NCBI RefSeq assembly: GCF_000715075.1
Contig: NC_134095.1
Span: 63,121,990-63,185,989 of the forward strand
DNA: 64,000 nt
Direction: 5' to 3'
From: Nicotiana tabacum
Lineage: Eukaryota > Streptophyta > Magnoliopsida > Solanales > Solanaceae
The notes beneath the pieces are model-generated. The model made no database searches, was not told the origin of the DNA, and saw only the letters and a list, made by a program, of their open reading frames with translations. A program made the position numbers and the translations under genes. This document shows, one piece after another, positions 46,139-58,835 of the stretch; position 1 is the stretch's first letter, and each line of letters starts with the position of its first letter.

Positions 46139-49100
46139 TGTTTGATTTCAAAAGTCCGAATCCAAGTTGAGTTTGAGTCCGTATGAAATTGAAGATTCAG
46201 AGGTATTTTCCTATTTCTTTTGTTTCCTACGTATGTATAGTTGTTTGTTTTAATAACCTGTGTAATTTTTCATATTTGTTTAGTTGATTCCATAATTCTG
46301 TCTCATACCCGTCTATTTGATCAGAATTATACTATTGTTTCTGTTGTTTATGATTGTTTATAATATGTGTAATCGACTCGATTAAGTTCGTCGATTAGTT
46401 GTTTTATAAATTCTTATTGCCATTAATGCTGTTTGTAATACCCTATTTATCTGTTTGGAATTGTTTATTATCATTGAAATCAGTCAATTAGTTCTTCCCA
46501 ATTAATTGATTCTCGTTTAATAAGTCGGAAAGTTTGTCAATGATGTGTGTATGTTGATTTCTGAACATTGAGTTTCAGGGCATTGTCAGTATATTGACAA
46601 TGCTCCTGTGTTTGTTTGATTTTAGTCCATTGTTGAAATTCAGTTTGATTGATATGCTGAATTCAATATAATGTTGTTGTGATGTTAGGTTTAAATTCAA
46701 TTTCACAATTGTTGGGTAGATACAACTGTGTTAGGAACTTAAGAGAATTGGTATTAGCTGTTTTAAATCAGGTTGATAATTAGGTTTGAACAGATTTTTA
46801 AATCTGTTTCGTAATAGATTCTGATCTTGTATTAATGGGCAGTAATAACAGTAGGATTTCAGGGCATTTCTGGGAATGAAACAGTAAAAAACAGTGTTAG
46901 TGCTAGTGTGCTGGAAGTGGAATGTTAGTGGCTGTTAATCTAATAGGATAATAGGAAACCAAAGGAAGTGGAGGGGCTGAAAATAAAGTAAAGGTATCCT
47001 TAGTGCTGTTTGAATAAGAAAAAGCAGTTCAGTGGCAGATTTTAAGGGAAAATCTGCCTTAGATAACAAAAGGGGGGTCCAGGCAGCACTTAAGAGAGGG
47101 GGGCAGACTTGTATAAATACAGGGACAGACCTTAAAAGAAGGGATCTGATTTTTAAGGCATTAGGGAATACACACAGAGATACATATACACAGAGAAAAA
47201 AGATAAAAATTTGAGAGAGGAAAATCACAAGCAGAAACAGAAATCTGAAAAGGAAGATAGAAAGAAAGGAAAATAGAAACATTAAAACAGAATTCTACAT
47301 CGGAAGTTAGTATTGAAGCTGATTCCGTGTTTTGAAATTGAAAGCTTTTTCAGTCTGCTTTGTTCTAAGTCTCAAAATCAGAAATATTATTCTTTTCATT
47401 AAATCTGTCCGGATTTGTTCGATCTCAATGTTCAGTTAAAAATCTGAAATTTCTTAAAAGTACTGTCACTGTGCATCTGGGTTCCTCGGGTCCTATTATT
47501 GCTCAAATCTGTGGGAATACTGGTATTCTGCTGATTTTGTTACTGCTGCAACTGCTGAAATTTACTCCTTCTACCTTCATTTCCAGGTACCTATCTTTTA
47601 AATTCTATGTTGGGAAGAGATTCAGCATGACAAATCAATGAAGCTTGAATTGCAATTCTATTTTTCCATTTGTCTAAGTTCATTATTTTAAATTTCAGTC
47701 TTGTTTCATGTTGGTTAGTATAGTAGTATACTTGACATGATAATTATCAGTTGATCATTCTCTTTTGAAATTCATATAAGTGTTGTAATAGTATTATCTA
47801 TTCCAGAATTTCATTAAAGTAATAGTTATGATTGAATTGTCAAGATAGGGAACATGGCATAAAGTTGGCCATTAATTAAGTCTTATGACATTGTTAGTCA
47901 GGTACAGAGTAGTATGGAAATGTCAAGAAAATGCATTGTTAGCATATTTTAATTATTTGGTTGTGGATTAAGGCTAGATGATGTTGGTCGCATTTTGTCC
48001 ATATATGGCGTAATAATGATTATGTTTATAATCAATAGTCGAAGTTGCATTAGTAAAATCCGCTATGTTCACAATGTCAAAAATATGGCGAATAATGTTG
48101 TATGCAATATCATTTTATTAAGTCAATAGGTAGATTTGTTTTCTTTCTTACAATGCGAAAGTTAGTGTTTAGCAATGGTTCACATAAATTGAGAATCAAA
48201 TCGGTTTGATTATATATATATCTTACGTTCAATCATAAGCCGAACTAATAAATAATTAGGCCTATTAGATTAGGAACAAGCAATGTGGAAAGAGATTAGA
48301 TTTATAATGTGTAACAAGTTTAAGATTGTAAAAAATAACATTCGTGGCAAAATGGAATAACGAGCATTCTTCGAAAATATCATTTCTTTCAAGAATTGAA
48401 TTTTTTTTAAGTTTCATACGCTATTCACCTTTTGAGTATACATATGTTGTATTTACTAAAAATAGTGTTAATCATATGTTTATTCCTTTCTTTGGATTTG
48501 AATAGCTTGGAGGAATATAATTCATACGCGAAAAAATATAATTCGCAATAAACATTTAATAAATTGTGAATTCTTTTCAAGAATTTAAGGGTACCTTAAA
48601 TGGAGATTTCTCATGATTTTTACATAAAATGTATAGATATAATAAATAATTTGTGGAAAATCTATACTACCATTAAGAATATTTGGCGTAATTAGGGATG
48701 CGTTCGCGTAACCTGATTATATTTCTAAAAGCAATTCGAATTATGCGTTTGCGCAACTTCGAGTGAACATTTTAATAAAAGGGATTTCTCCGAGGATGTT
48801 AAAATAATTTCATATAACCCGAGATGTGCAGTTCATTGTTTAAATACAAGGGTGACGATGTTCTTAATTTTATTTTAAATTTTGAACATATGTTTTTTTT
48901 TATAAAAACTATAATATGGTCAATTTTATTGTGTACACGTATGCGTGACACGATCCTCTGTAATTATAAAAGGTATATAATACGAATATACGTACGCGTA
49001 ATTCGTTTATATAATTGAAAGTAATAAACAGAAGCGGTAACAAAATCCTGCAATAAAAACGTATTTAGTAAAATCAAGATAATTAAGCCAAGAATAAAAA

Positions 49101-49371
49101 CAGTTGAGAAACCGTGCTAGAACCACAGAATTCGGAAATGCCTAACACCTTCTTCCGGATTAACAGAATTCCTTACTCAGGATTTCTGGTTCGCAGAATA
49201 ACAAACAGAGTCATATTCTCCTCGATTCAGGGATTAAAACCGGTGACTTGGGACGCCTTAAAATTCCCAGGTGGCGACTCTGAAACAATTAAATAAATCT
49301 CGTTTCGACTGTCCTTCAATTGGAGAAAACTCCCTACGCACCCCGCGGGTGCGGAAAAAGGAGGTGTGACA

Positions 49372-50175
49372 ACCATACTCTAGTCTTTTCCAGAAGTAAG
49401 TGAAACTGTAACCCAGAATCACTGGTTCAGGGTTTAAAGAATTCGAGCTTAAAATAACTGTGATAATCGGCTTTATTTAATATACGATTTTCAACTGTTT
49501 ATATGCTTAATATGCTAAATGTTGCTGTTTACCGCTTTAATATTATTCGAATTGTGAATATATACAACTGCTACGAAACCCCCTTCTTTCTGAGTCTTCT
49601 GAATTTATGGTGTACACGTGCGCGTGGCCCACCTTTCTGTTAAAGTCATACCAAATAAGACGGAGTTGGGACAAGTAACTAGGCCGGGTAGACTTTCGTG
49701 CTCCCGGTACGTTGCCCCCACTTCGGCTCAAACTGTCCGTTTGGGTAAGCCAGGTTTAGAACAATATGCCTCAGGTTTTTACCTAGAATAACTCAGCCAT
49801 GTACCGGATCCCTAGTAGGAACGTCTATTTGCATCATGTACATCTGACCTTGGAGACTCAACACAGGGGTTGGGTCTGTCTAGGACAGGTGAACCCGAAA
49901 TAAAAAGACCATCCTGATGCATCCTACTTGCTACCTGTGCATTCATTTGCCTCGAACATACTTGTTGACCAGCTTAATTGAAATCATTGTGAGAACCGAG
50001 GAATAAAGGGGGTTATTTTTTTTTAAAAATAAATAAATAAATAAATAAATATAGTTTTAAATCTTGAAAAAAAAGTGTTTAATAAATAAAAGAAAAAAAA
50101 TTGAAAATGATTTTTTTTTATGTGTATATTTTCAAAATGAGTCTTGACTTTATTAAATTAAATTTCAGATACAAA
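49372..50175 (+). other. Ogre leader between LTR and ORF1; primer site not evident
   Basis: Just past the LTR the sequence is ACCATACTCTAGTCTTTTCC, which does not show the TGGCGACTC...GGGGA-type primer site usual for this lineage. The leader then carries ACCCAGAATCACTGGTTCAG, GGGTTTAAAGAATTCGAGCT and an (AAAT)n microsatellite at 50027-50050. No coding before ORF1. Confidence 0.5.
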
Positions 50176-52243
50176 ATGAGCACCACACAAAACCCCCCAT
50201 CCACGAGTACAGGCGAATTTCTATTTCAGCTTCAAATGTGGTGGTATGAATTAGGCGAAGATGGTCAAAAATGGGTCGTCAAGCATTTGGGAAATCTCAC
50301 GGATATTATGAAAGTTAAACCCCGTGATGATCTGATTGCGGCGTTAGTAACTTTTTGGGACCCTGTGCACAATGTCTTTCGTTTCTCTGATTTCGAGCTT
50401 ACTCCTACATTAGAGGAGATAGCTGGATATGCTGGTTTTGACGGAAGTCTAAGAAATCAGAGCCTGATATTCATAAAGGCTCCCTCGGTACATCGATTCT
50501 TCGGTCTTCTGAACATCAGTAGTCAAATCAGGAAAAGCAATGTCATCAACGGATGTTGTTCTTTCAACTTCTTATATTCAAGGTTCGGAAAGCCAGATGG
50601 ATTTGAAATTCATGAGAAAGGCCTTACTAACAAGCAAAACAAAGACACTTGGCAGATTCACCGTCGCTTTGCCTTCATGGTGGCTTTTCTAGGAATCATG
50701 GTTTTCCCAAACAAAGAGCGAACAATTGATATTCGCACCGCGAAAGTTGTGCAAGTCCTCACCACCAAGTAAAATCACACCCTTGTCCCCATCATTCTCT
50801 CAGACATTTATCGGGCGTTGACTTTATGTAAATCAGGAGCAAAAGTCTTCGAAGGATGCAAAATTTTGTTGCAAATGTGGGTGATTGAACATCTCCAACA
50901 ACAGCCCAAGATCATACAGTATGGGCCAAGCAATGATAATTGCATCGAGAGTTATGAGGAAAGAATAAAAGATTATAAGTCTCCAGAAGGGATAGAAGCA
51001 TGGGTATCTCATCTAAGAGCTTTAACGGCAAATCAAATTGAGTGGACTTTGGGATGGCTCCCGATGAGGGAAGTGATACACATGTCAACCTCAAATAGTT
51101 ATCTGCTACTATTGGGATTGAGAAGCATCCAGCCATATGCGCCACTAAGAGTCCTAAGACAACTAGGGAGATATTAAGTAGTTCCTGATGATGAAGATTT
51201 AAGTATGCAAGTAATCGAATTACACCCAGAAGCCACTATTCCTGAGGCTCTACTTCAGCAGATGTGGAATGGATGTCGATACTTGAAAAGTGATACTCAA
51301 GTCCCAGACACTACAAAGGGTGAGATAAATCCTGGATATGCAAGGTGGTTTGAGAAACGGTCTCGCGTGGATGATGTACCAGAACCTGAGCTAAGAAGGC
51401 CAACAAAAAGACCCCATATTCAAAACTTTAATGATAAAATCCAAGAGCGGTTGATCTGGGGAGAAAAGGAAAAAGGGTACAAAGCAACTATCCATGCCCT
51501 AAAGGAAAATCTGAGGAGCCTCAGTCTGGAGAAAGATTTGCAAGCACAGGAAGCTGAAGGCGAGAAGAAGATTCTAGCTTGTGAGAATGAAAATCTTCAT
51601 GCTCGATTTCAGAAAATGAAAAAGGCTTCTGAAACGCCAATGAGGAGTTGGAAGGATCAAAAAACCATCGCCAATCTTTTTGAAAGAATGCAAGATTATG
51701 ATTCCATTCTTGCTGCAAATGAAAGGGCGTTGAGCAAAGCAAAAGAAAGAATCCAACAATTAAACGAAGAAGCCAGATCTAATAAGGAACGCCAAGATAG
51801 GCAATCCGAAAAAGACAGGGCACAATTCAAGAAGGAAAAAGACCATTGGATACGTTCAGAAGACCAACTTCGTGCACAACTAGAAGAAGCAAGAAGATAC
51901 AACCGAGAACATCAACAAGCGGACATCGACAGAGAAAGAGCGCAGGCAAGATTAGAGCAGGCCAGACTCCGAGCTCTATTAGAGTCAGCTTTAGATCGTG
52001 AAGACCGTGTTAGATATATAGCCACCACTCGCCAGCAGCAATTGCAGAACCAAGACCAACGTCTTCAAGAGGGCACAAATCCACGACTTGGCGGTCTACA
52101 CCTCTCAAAGTTATGTAAACTGCCAAGGAATGGATTATGAAAGATTTACGGAGCATGCACCCACTTTGGCCCGCCATCTAGCAATAGAGTTGGAAAGGAT
52201 GTATCGTACGCTGGGAGGACATCCAGGTCAAGCCCCACATTGA
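50176..52243 (+). pseudogene. Ogre ORF1 (plant-mobile-domain-like N-terminus plus coiled coil), broken
   Basis: The start is chosen at Met 50176 (MSTTQNPPSTSTGEFLFQLQ), after an AT-rich stretch; earlier in-frame Met codons precede only low-complexity sequence. The N-terminal half (VVKHLGNLTDIMKVKPRDDL, SDFELTPTLEEIAGYAGFDG) has the style of the plant-mobile-domain / DUF7745-like proteins. The C-terminal half (about 51470-52060) is a long Arg/Glu/Gln-rich coiled coil (YDSILAANERALSKAKERIQ). In-frame stops at 50770 and 51175 and a frame change near 52070 break it; the frame after the last runs to TGA at 52241-52243. Its role in Ogre is unknown. Confidence 0.8.
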
Positions 52244-52752
52244 GCAGATAATCTAAAGATTGACAACAAAAGTGGAAAGGGGGGCATGTTGTGAGATGTT
52301 AAGAGTTGTATCTTTTATTTTGATTTAAGTGTGCGTGTTTTAAACCATTTTATTATAAAGTTTTCAAATGTAATGTCTGTTCATCTTTGTATAATGAATA
52401 AAAGAGTTTGCCTCATGACCGAACTACGCAAGGTCTGATTCATGCAGGGGCATGATACGTAGGCAATCTCTATAAGATTCGACCACAATAAAGATTATAA
52501 TAAATAAAATAAAAGTGAGTAACAATAAAAATTTCAAGAAAGCTGGGACGACACAAGCAGCCGAGCAAATGCATAATAGAAAGGGGTTATTTGTCTAGGA
52601 GCATTGCATCTCAACGTGTAATTATATATGTGTTAAACTCTCAAAACTAACAAGTTTGCTCATTTCCAGAATTCAAGCAGTTAGTTTCTCTAAAGAGTAT
52701 ACTGGCATATTATCATTATCACACGAGATCAAAAGGACCAATACCCGAAAGT
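52244..52752 (+). other. Spacer between ORF1 and gag, with first copy of the internal motif
   Basis: No coding. GAACTACGCAAGGTCTGATT starts at 52421 and GATACGTAGGCAATCTCTAT follows; this is the first of three copies of a motif also at 60067 and 63068. The rest is AT-rich. Confidence 0.6.
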
Positions 52753-55700
52753 ATGTCTATCCCAGATGTTGACACAGGTATTGAGCTAGAGGAGATGGAT
52801 GTCGGGAAAATGAAAGAAGAGATGTTTAAACTCAAGCAGCAAATGGCTGAGATGTACCAGGCCTGGTCTACAGGGCAGTTACCCCCATCTTACCCAACTA
52901 ACCCTGCTCCATTAATGGCCCAAACTCAGGATAATCTTACCACTGAATTATCCCTAAATTTCCCCATCTACCAACACTACCGAGGCACCACCTCTCAGAC
53001 ACCGCAGTCTCCCCCTCCTAAACCAGTTCCATACTTTCCTCCACCTGTAACTCCTGTCTTTGTGGCACCTCCCACAGCTACACTCCACAAATCTCCTAGT
53101 GAGCCTACATTCCAGGCCCAGGACAACCAATATTACCCCCGGAGCCCACCCTCAAAGCTTCCGAAATCCATTCAACTACTCATCGTTTTGACCTCCCAAC
53201 CGAAAGTGACAAGCCAGCCAAAAATGCTAACAAGAAGAGATGTTCAGGAAGGTCAAAAGTCTAGAACAATCGTTCCGAAACATGCGAGGGTTAGGTGGGC
53301 AAGTTAGTGTAGCATACAAGGATTTGTGCTTGTTCCCAAATATACAATTACCAGTTGGCTTCAAGATGCCTAAATTTGACTTCTACAATGGGCACGGCGA
53401 CCCAGTAGCCCACTTAAGGGGTTTCTGCAGCAAGATGCGAGGAGCTGGGGGAAATGACGAATTATTGATGGCTTACTTCAGTCAAAGTTTAAGCGGATCA
53501 ACTTTGGAGTGGTATACGCGCCAGGATCACGGAAGATGGTACACCTGGGATGACCTGGCACAAGAATTTGCATACCATTTCCAATACAATCTGGAAATCA
53601 TCCCAGATCGACTATCTTTGACAAAATTTGAGAAAAAACACAATGAAAGTTTCAGAGAGTATGGCTTCCGGTGGAGAGAACAGGCAGCAAGAGTGGATCC
53701 TCCTATGAAGGAGAGTGAAATGGTAGACTACTTCCTCCAAGCCTTGGAACCAACTTACTATGCCCATTTGGTTTCAGCGGTAGGGAAATCATTCAACGAA
53801 GTAGTGAAGATGGGAGGTATGGTAGAAGAAGGCCTCAAGACAAATAAAATTATGAGCTATTCAGCAATTAAGGCAACTACTCAAGCTATTCAAAGTGGGG
53901 TAGGAGGAATCGGAAGAAAGAAGAGAGAAGAAGCATCGGTAGTTGATTCAGGAATTTGGTCGGGACCCAGAGGTTCACCGCCTTACTATAATCAACAACG
54001 ACCTCGCCAATCAACTTACAACCACAATTCATCCCAACACTACTATCACCCTTCGGAGCCTCATTTTTCCATTAACCATGCACAAGCATACAATCATCCA
54101 CCTGTTCACGCTAATTGGCGTGCTCCTGCTATACCAGGTACTTACCCACGAGCCTATCCCGAACCAGGTTTCAGGCCTAGGCCAGCATTCAGGGGAGAAA
54201 GGGAACAGAAAAAGAAAACCTACACTCCATTGGGAGAATCTTACACTAGTCTGTTCCACAGGCTGAGACAGCTGGACATGCTAAGACCAATGCAATCCAA
54301 GCTACCCAATCCTCCTCCAAAGAATCTGGACTACACCATTAGCTGTGAGTATTGCTCCGGTACACCAGGCCATGATACGGAGAAATGCTGGCATTTAAAA
54401 AATGCAATACAAGAGCTGATTGATACTAATAAAATCGAGGTTCAAACCCCCGAAGCTCCCAATATCAATAGAAATCCAATGCCAGCCCATCAGGAGGCCA
54501 ATATGATAGAAATCATACAAGCTGATGGGGAGACAAAGAAGCCGTCACAAACTGTCATGATGATCAAGTCTCATGAAACCAAGCCAGATAAGCAGTTAAC
54601 AGAGGAGAAGCCGGTACCTAAGCAAAACAAAAATGGCGATGAATCATCTGTGGTAGACGAGAAGGGGTCTTCGAGCAAAGTTGCCACAAAGCAAGAAAGG
54701 TTGAAAGTAATAGTGCAAGGGGTTGCCAGTAAACCCATTGTAGTCGTGGAAGGAGCCCGTATAGATCGGATTATTATCAAACCTGCAACCCAGCTACCAG
54801 TGATCAACAACAAGGCCATTCCATGAAACTATGAATGGGTGACTGTAATGTACAAGGGAAAAGAAGTCAAGGAAGAAGTCTGTGAGGTGCAAGACTTGAC
54901 TCGTTCGGGAAGATGTTTTACTCCCGAAGAGTTAAGAAAAACTAAAAATAATCCAACACCAATAAAGAGAGCTGTGACGGAAGAAGAAGCGGAAGAGTTC
55001 TTAAGAAAAATGAAACTCCATGACTATTCTGTTGTGGATCAATTGAAGAAGACACCTGCTCAAATTTCATTGTTGTCATTACTGATCCATTCAGAGGAGC
55101 ACCGTCTGGCTTTGATGAAAATCCTGAATGAGGCTCATGTTCCTGAAAAAATCTCTGTAAATCATTTGGGAATAATAGTCAACAGAATCTTTGAGGCAAA
55201 CAGAATTACATTTTCTGATGATGAATTGCCTGTGGAAGGTATTGAGCACAACAGAGCTCTTTACCTCACCATGAAATGTGAAAACTCCGTAGTAACCCAG
55301 GTATTGGTTGACAACGGGTCAAGTGCAAACATCTGCCCTCTTTCCACTTTAAGCAAATTGAAAATCAAAGAGGAGAGGATCCAGAAGAATAGTATTTGCG
55401 TACGGGGGTTTGACGGTGGAAGCAAAGATTCATTTGGCGACATAGTGTTGGAACTGACAATAGGGCCAGTGGAATTCACAATGGAGTTTCAAGTACTGGA
55501 CATAACTGTTTCTTATAATTTGTTGTTGGGTCGACCATGGATCCAGGCTGCTAAAGCAGTCCCGTCAACACTACACCAGGCGGTCAAGTTTGAATGGGAT
55601 CATCAAGAAATAGTTGTGCATGGGGAAGAAAGTTTAAATGCTCACAGCAGTGCCATTATACCGGTCGAGGGAACAGAAAATGACCAGGAACCATGGGTAT

Positions 55701-56217
55701 ACCAAGTGTCCGACACAGTGTCGGTAGAGAAAATTCCAGAGGGAAAGAACCTTCCGAATCCAAACATAACCTCTACATCAGTCATGGTAGCCTATAAAAT
55801 GTTAAAAAATGGTTTTATAGCCGACAAAGGTCTGGGCTCATCTTTGCAAGGAATTATACAACCAGTATCTCTCCCCGAGAACTGGGGAACATTCGGTTTG
55901 GGGTTCATACCCACTATCACCGACGTGAAAAAGGCCAGAAAGCTGAAACACAAGGCGTGGGTTCTTCCAAAACCAGTTCCACATCTGTCAAAGTCTTTTG
56001 TCAAGACCGGTACTAAAAATCGCCCGATAACAACAATTCCTAAATCCCTGGTCAATCCTGAGGAAGAATTAATTGAAAGATTCTAGAAATTGTTTGACGA
56101 TGTGAATATGGTGGAAAGCGGGGAAGGTTGTAGCAACGCAGAAGTTCAATTCGTTGGGCCAGAAACAAAGCTTAATAATTGGAAAGCCACTCCTCTCCCC
56201 ATTCGAAAGGAGTCTTG
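52753..56217 (+). pseudogene. Ogre gag-pro, broken
   Basis: Met 52753 (MSIPDVDTGIELEEMDVGKM) leads a Pro-rich N-terminus. Two frame changes occur between about 53150 and 53240, after which the Gag core is open (FKMPKFDFYNGHGDPVAHLR, GSTLEWYTRQDHGRWYTWDD). A zinc-knuckle-like CEYCSGTPGHDTEKC lies near 54346. TGA at 54824 and TAG at 56084 interrupt the same frame. The protease (VLVDNGSSANICPLSTLSKL, SYNLLLGRPWIQAAKAVPST) has Asp-Asn-Gly at its active site. A G-patch-like segment (MLKNGFIADKGLGSSLQGII, 55798 on) follows. Sense coding continues past TAG 56084 to the splice donor at 56217. Confidence 0.88.
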
Positions 56218-56401
56218 GTAGTTTATTTTGATTTTCTTTTAGTTTGTTTGGGTTACCTCAGGGTTGTAATCCCAATGCTTATCTTACAGTTTGTTTGAAG
56301 TGTGCAAACCTTGTTATCTTTCATCATCCAATAAAATACAGTTTCCTTTTTCATTATCATTCCTGATCGTTTTCTTTTCATTTTCTTCTTTTTCTATACA
56401 G
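56218..56401 (+). other. Ogre intron between protease and reverse transcriptase
   Basis: GTAGTTTATTTTGATT at the left and a pyrimidine-rich CTTCTTTTTCTATACAG at the right bound 184 bases. Removing it joins the protease frame (two bases left over at the donor) to the RT frame (one base taken from the acceptor) without a shift. Unspliced RNA stops at the TAG that overlaps the donor (GTAG). A spliced intron at this position is an established Ogre feature, so the call is by family knowledge plus frame fit. Confidence 0.75.
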
Positions 56402-58835
56402 TTCTTTTTACGCTGGCTCTAGTGATATGGCATGCATGAGGAATCCTCAGCCCAGTCTGAAAAATCAATCTGTTTCCGAAATATTAATTCAAGAAATATA
56501 TTGTGATTATGAATCAGAATATGATGAAGATGAGGTTTTTGAAGAGATTAGTAAAGAGTTAATTCACTTTGAGGAAAAAATCAAACCTAACCTGAGTGAT
56601 ACCGAAGACATCAATATAGGGGACACGAGTAATATCCGGGAAACTAAAATAAGTGTCCATCTCGAACCAAAGATCCGAGAAGAGTTAATTAAAACACTCA
56701 TAGAATTCAAAGATGTTTTTGCATGGTTATATGACGACATGCCGGGCCTGAGCACTGATTTAGTGGTTCACAAATTGCCCACCGATCCAACGGTGCCTCC
56801 TGTCAAGGAGAGGTTGAGAAAATTCAAGCCTGATATGAGTGTGAGAATTAAGGAAGAAATCACCAAACAGTTGGAAGCAAAGGTCATTCGAGTCACTCGA
56901 TATCCTGTTTGGTTAGCTAATATCGTTCCTGTACCAAAGAAAGACGGCAAAATTAGAGTATGCGTCGACTACCGCAATCTCAACAAAGCAAGTCCGAAGG
57001 ATAATTTCCCATTACCCAATATCCATATTTTGATCGATAATTGTGCCAAGCATGATATATGATCTTTCATGGATTGTTATGCCGGGTATAATCAAATTCT
57101 AATGGATGAAGAAGATGCAGAAAAGACGGCATTCATCACACCATGGGGAACTTATTGCTACCGGGTAATGCCATTTGGTTTGAAGAACGCCGGAGCAACC
57201 TACATGAGAGCGATGACCACAGTGTTTCATGATATGATACACAAGGAGATTGAGGTATACGTGGACGATGTGATTATAAAATCAAAGCATCAAGCCGACC
57301 ACGTTGGGGATTTGAGGAAATTCTTCTTAAGACTTCGCAGGTACAACCTCAAGCTTAACCCTGCCAAATGCGCATTTGGAGTTCCATCTGGAAAGTTGCT
57401 GGGATTCATAGTCAGTCGGCGAGGCATCGAGCTAGACCCATCAAAAATCAAAGCCATCCAAGAATTGCCACCTCCAAGGAACAAAACTGAAGTAATGAGT
57501 TTGTTGGGAAGGTTGAATTACATCAGCAGGTTTATTGCTCAGCTTACGACAACCTGTGAGCCTATTTTCAAATTGTTGAAAAAGGATGCTGCGGTCGAAT
57601 GGACCGACGAGTGTCAGGAGGCGTTTGATAAGATAAAAGGATACCTGTCAAACCCACCCGTGTTGGTCCCGCCAGAGCCAGGAAGACCTCTAATTCTTTA
57701 CTTAACGGTCTTGGAAAATTCATTTGGTTGTGTATTGGGGCAACATGACCTCACTGGCAGAAAAGAACAGGCCATCTACTACCTTAGCAAGAAATTCACA
57801 GCTTATGAGGTTAAGTATACTCATCTGGAGAAGACATGTTGCGCCCTAACGTGGGTAGCTCAGAAGTTGAAACACTATTTGTCTTCCTACACCACTTATC
57901 TCATTTCGCGTCTGGATCCGTTGAAATATATTTTTCAAAAGCCTATGCCAACGGGAAGACTTGCAAAGTGGCAGATATTGCTCACAGAATTTGACATCAT
58001 CTATGTGACTCGAACTGCAATGAAAGCCCAAGCATTGGCCGATCATTTAGCTGAAAACCCGGTCGACGAGGAGTACGAGCCGTTGAAAACCTATTTTTCT
58101 GATGAAGAAATAATGCATATCGACGAGATGGAGCGAATTGAAAAACCTGGCTGGAAACTTTTCTTTGATGGGGCCGCTAACATGAAAGGAGTCGGGATAG
58201 GAGCTATAATCATTTCTGAAACAGGGCATCACTATCCTGTTACAGCTCAACTGCGATTTTATTGCACCAATAATATGGCTGAATATAAAGCTTGTATTAT
58301 GGGGTTAAGGCTAGCCGTAGACATGGGTATTCAAAAAATTTTAGTCATGGGAGATTCAGATCTTCTGGTACATCAAATTCAAGGAGAATGGGAAACCCGA
58401 GACTTAAAGCTCATACCATACCGACAATGTCTACATGATCTTTGTCAGCGGTTTCAATTAGTGGAGTTCCGGCATATTCTAAGGATCCATAATGAGGTTG
58501 CCGATGCATTGGTTACTTTGGCATCAATGTTGCACCATCTAGACAAAGCTTATGTGGATCCACTACATATTCAAGTCCACGATCAGCACGCTTATTGCAA
58601 TATGGTTGAAGAAGAATTTGATGGTGAACCATGGTTCCACGACATCAAGGAGTATATCAGGATGGGGATATATCCCGCACAAGCCACAGGAGATCAAAAG
58701 AGGACCATTAGGCGATTGGCAAATGGATTCTTCTTAAGCGGAGGAGTTTTGTATAAAAGAACACCAGATCTTGGATTATTAAGATGCATAGATGCCAGAC
58801 AAGCTACGGTTGTCATGTCTGAAGTACATTCGTGA
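56402..58835 (+). pseudogene. Ogre reverse transcriptase with two RNase H domains, broken
   Basis: RT begins near 56790 (RYPVWLANIVPVPKKDGKIR, VCVDYRNLNKASPKDNFPLP) with the YVDD box at 57258-57269 (EVYVDDVIIKS). TGA at 57060 interrupts the frame. A first, degenerate RNase H follows (LILYLTVLENSFGCVLGQ: the usual first Asp is absent). Near 58150 comes a second, archaeal-type RNase H with all four acidic positions (FFDGAANMKGVG, NNMAEYKAC, MGDSDLLV, EVADALVTLASM). TGA at 58833 ends the open stretch before integrase. Dual RNase H is characteristic of the Tat lineage. Confidence 0.88.

Larger units (their letters stand above)
44779..49371 (+). repeat. 5' LTR of the Ogre element (~4.6 kb)
   Basis: It starts TGTGAGCACGTGATTTTTGC, matched at 63250 by TGTGAGCACGTGACTTTTGC. 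The right edge is inferred: GGAGGTGTGACA ending at 49371 is the usual close of such LTRs; an alternative end is ATTCCCA at 49269, followed by TGGCGACTC. The true edge cannot be confirmed because the second LTR is cut by the window. It contains a TATA box, several palindromes (45329, 45426, 46093) and otherwise AT-rich non-coding sequence. ATGTA at 44774-44778 would be the left target duplication. Confidence 0.8.

Noticed and set aside
46935..47282. Hydrophobic 115-codon - strand open frame in the Ogre LTR
   Set aside because: AT-rich LTR DNA with no homologous motif; Phe/Leu content reflects A-rich complement.
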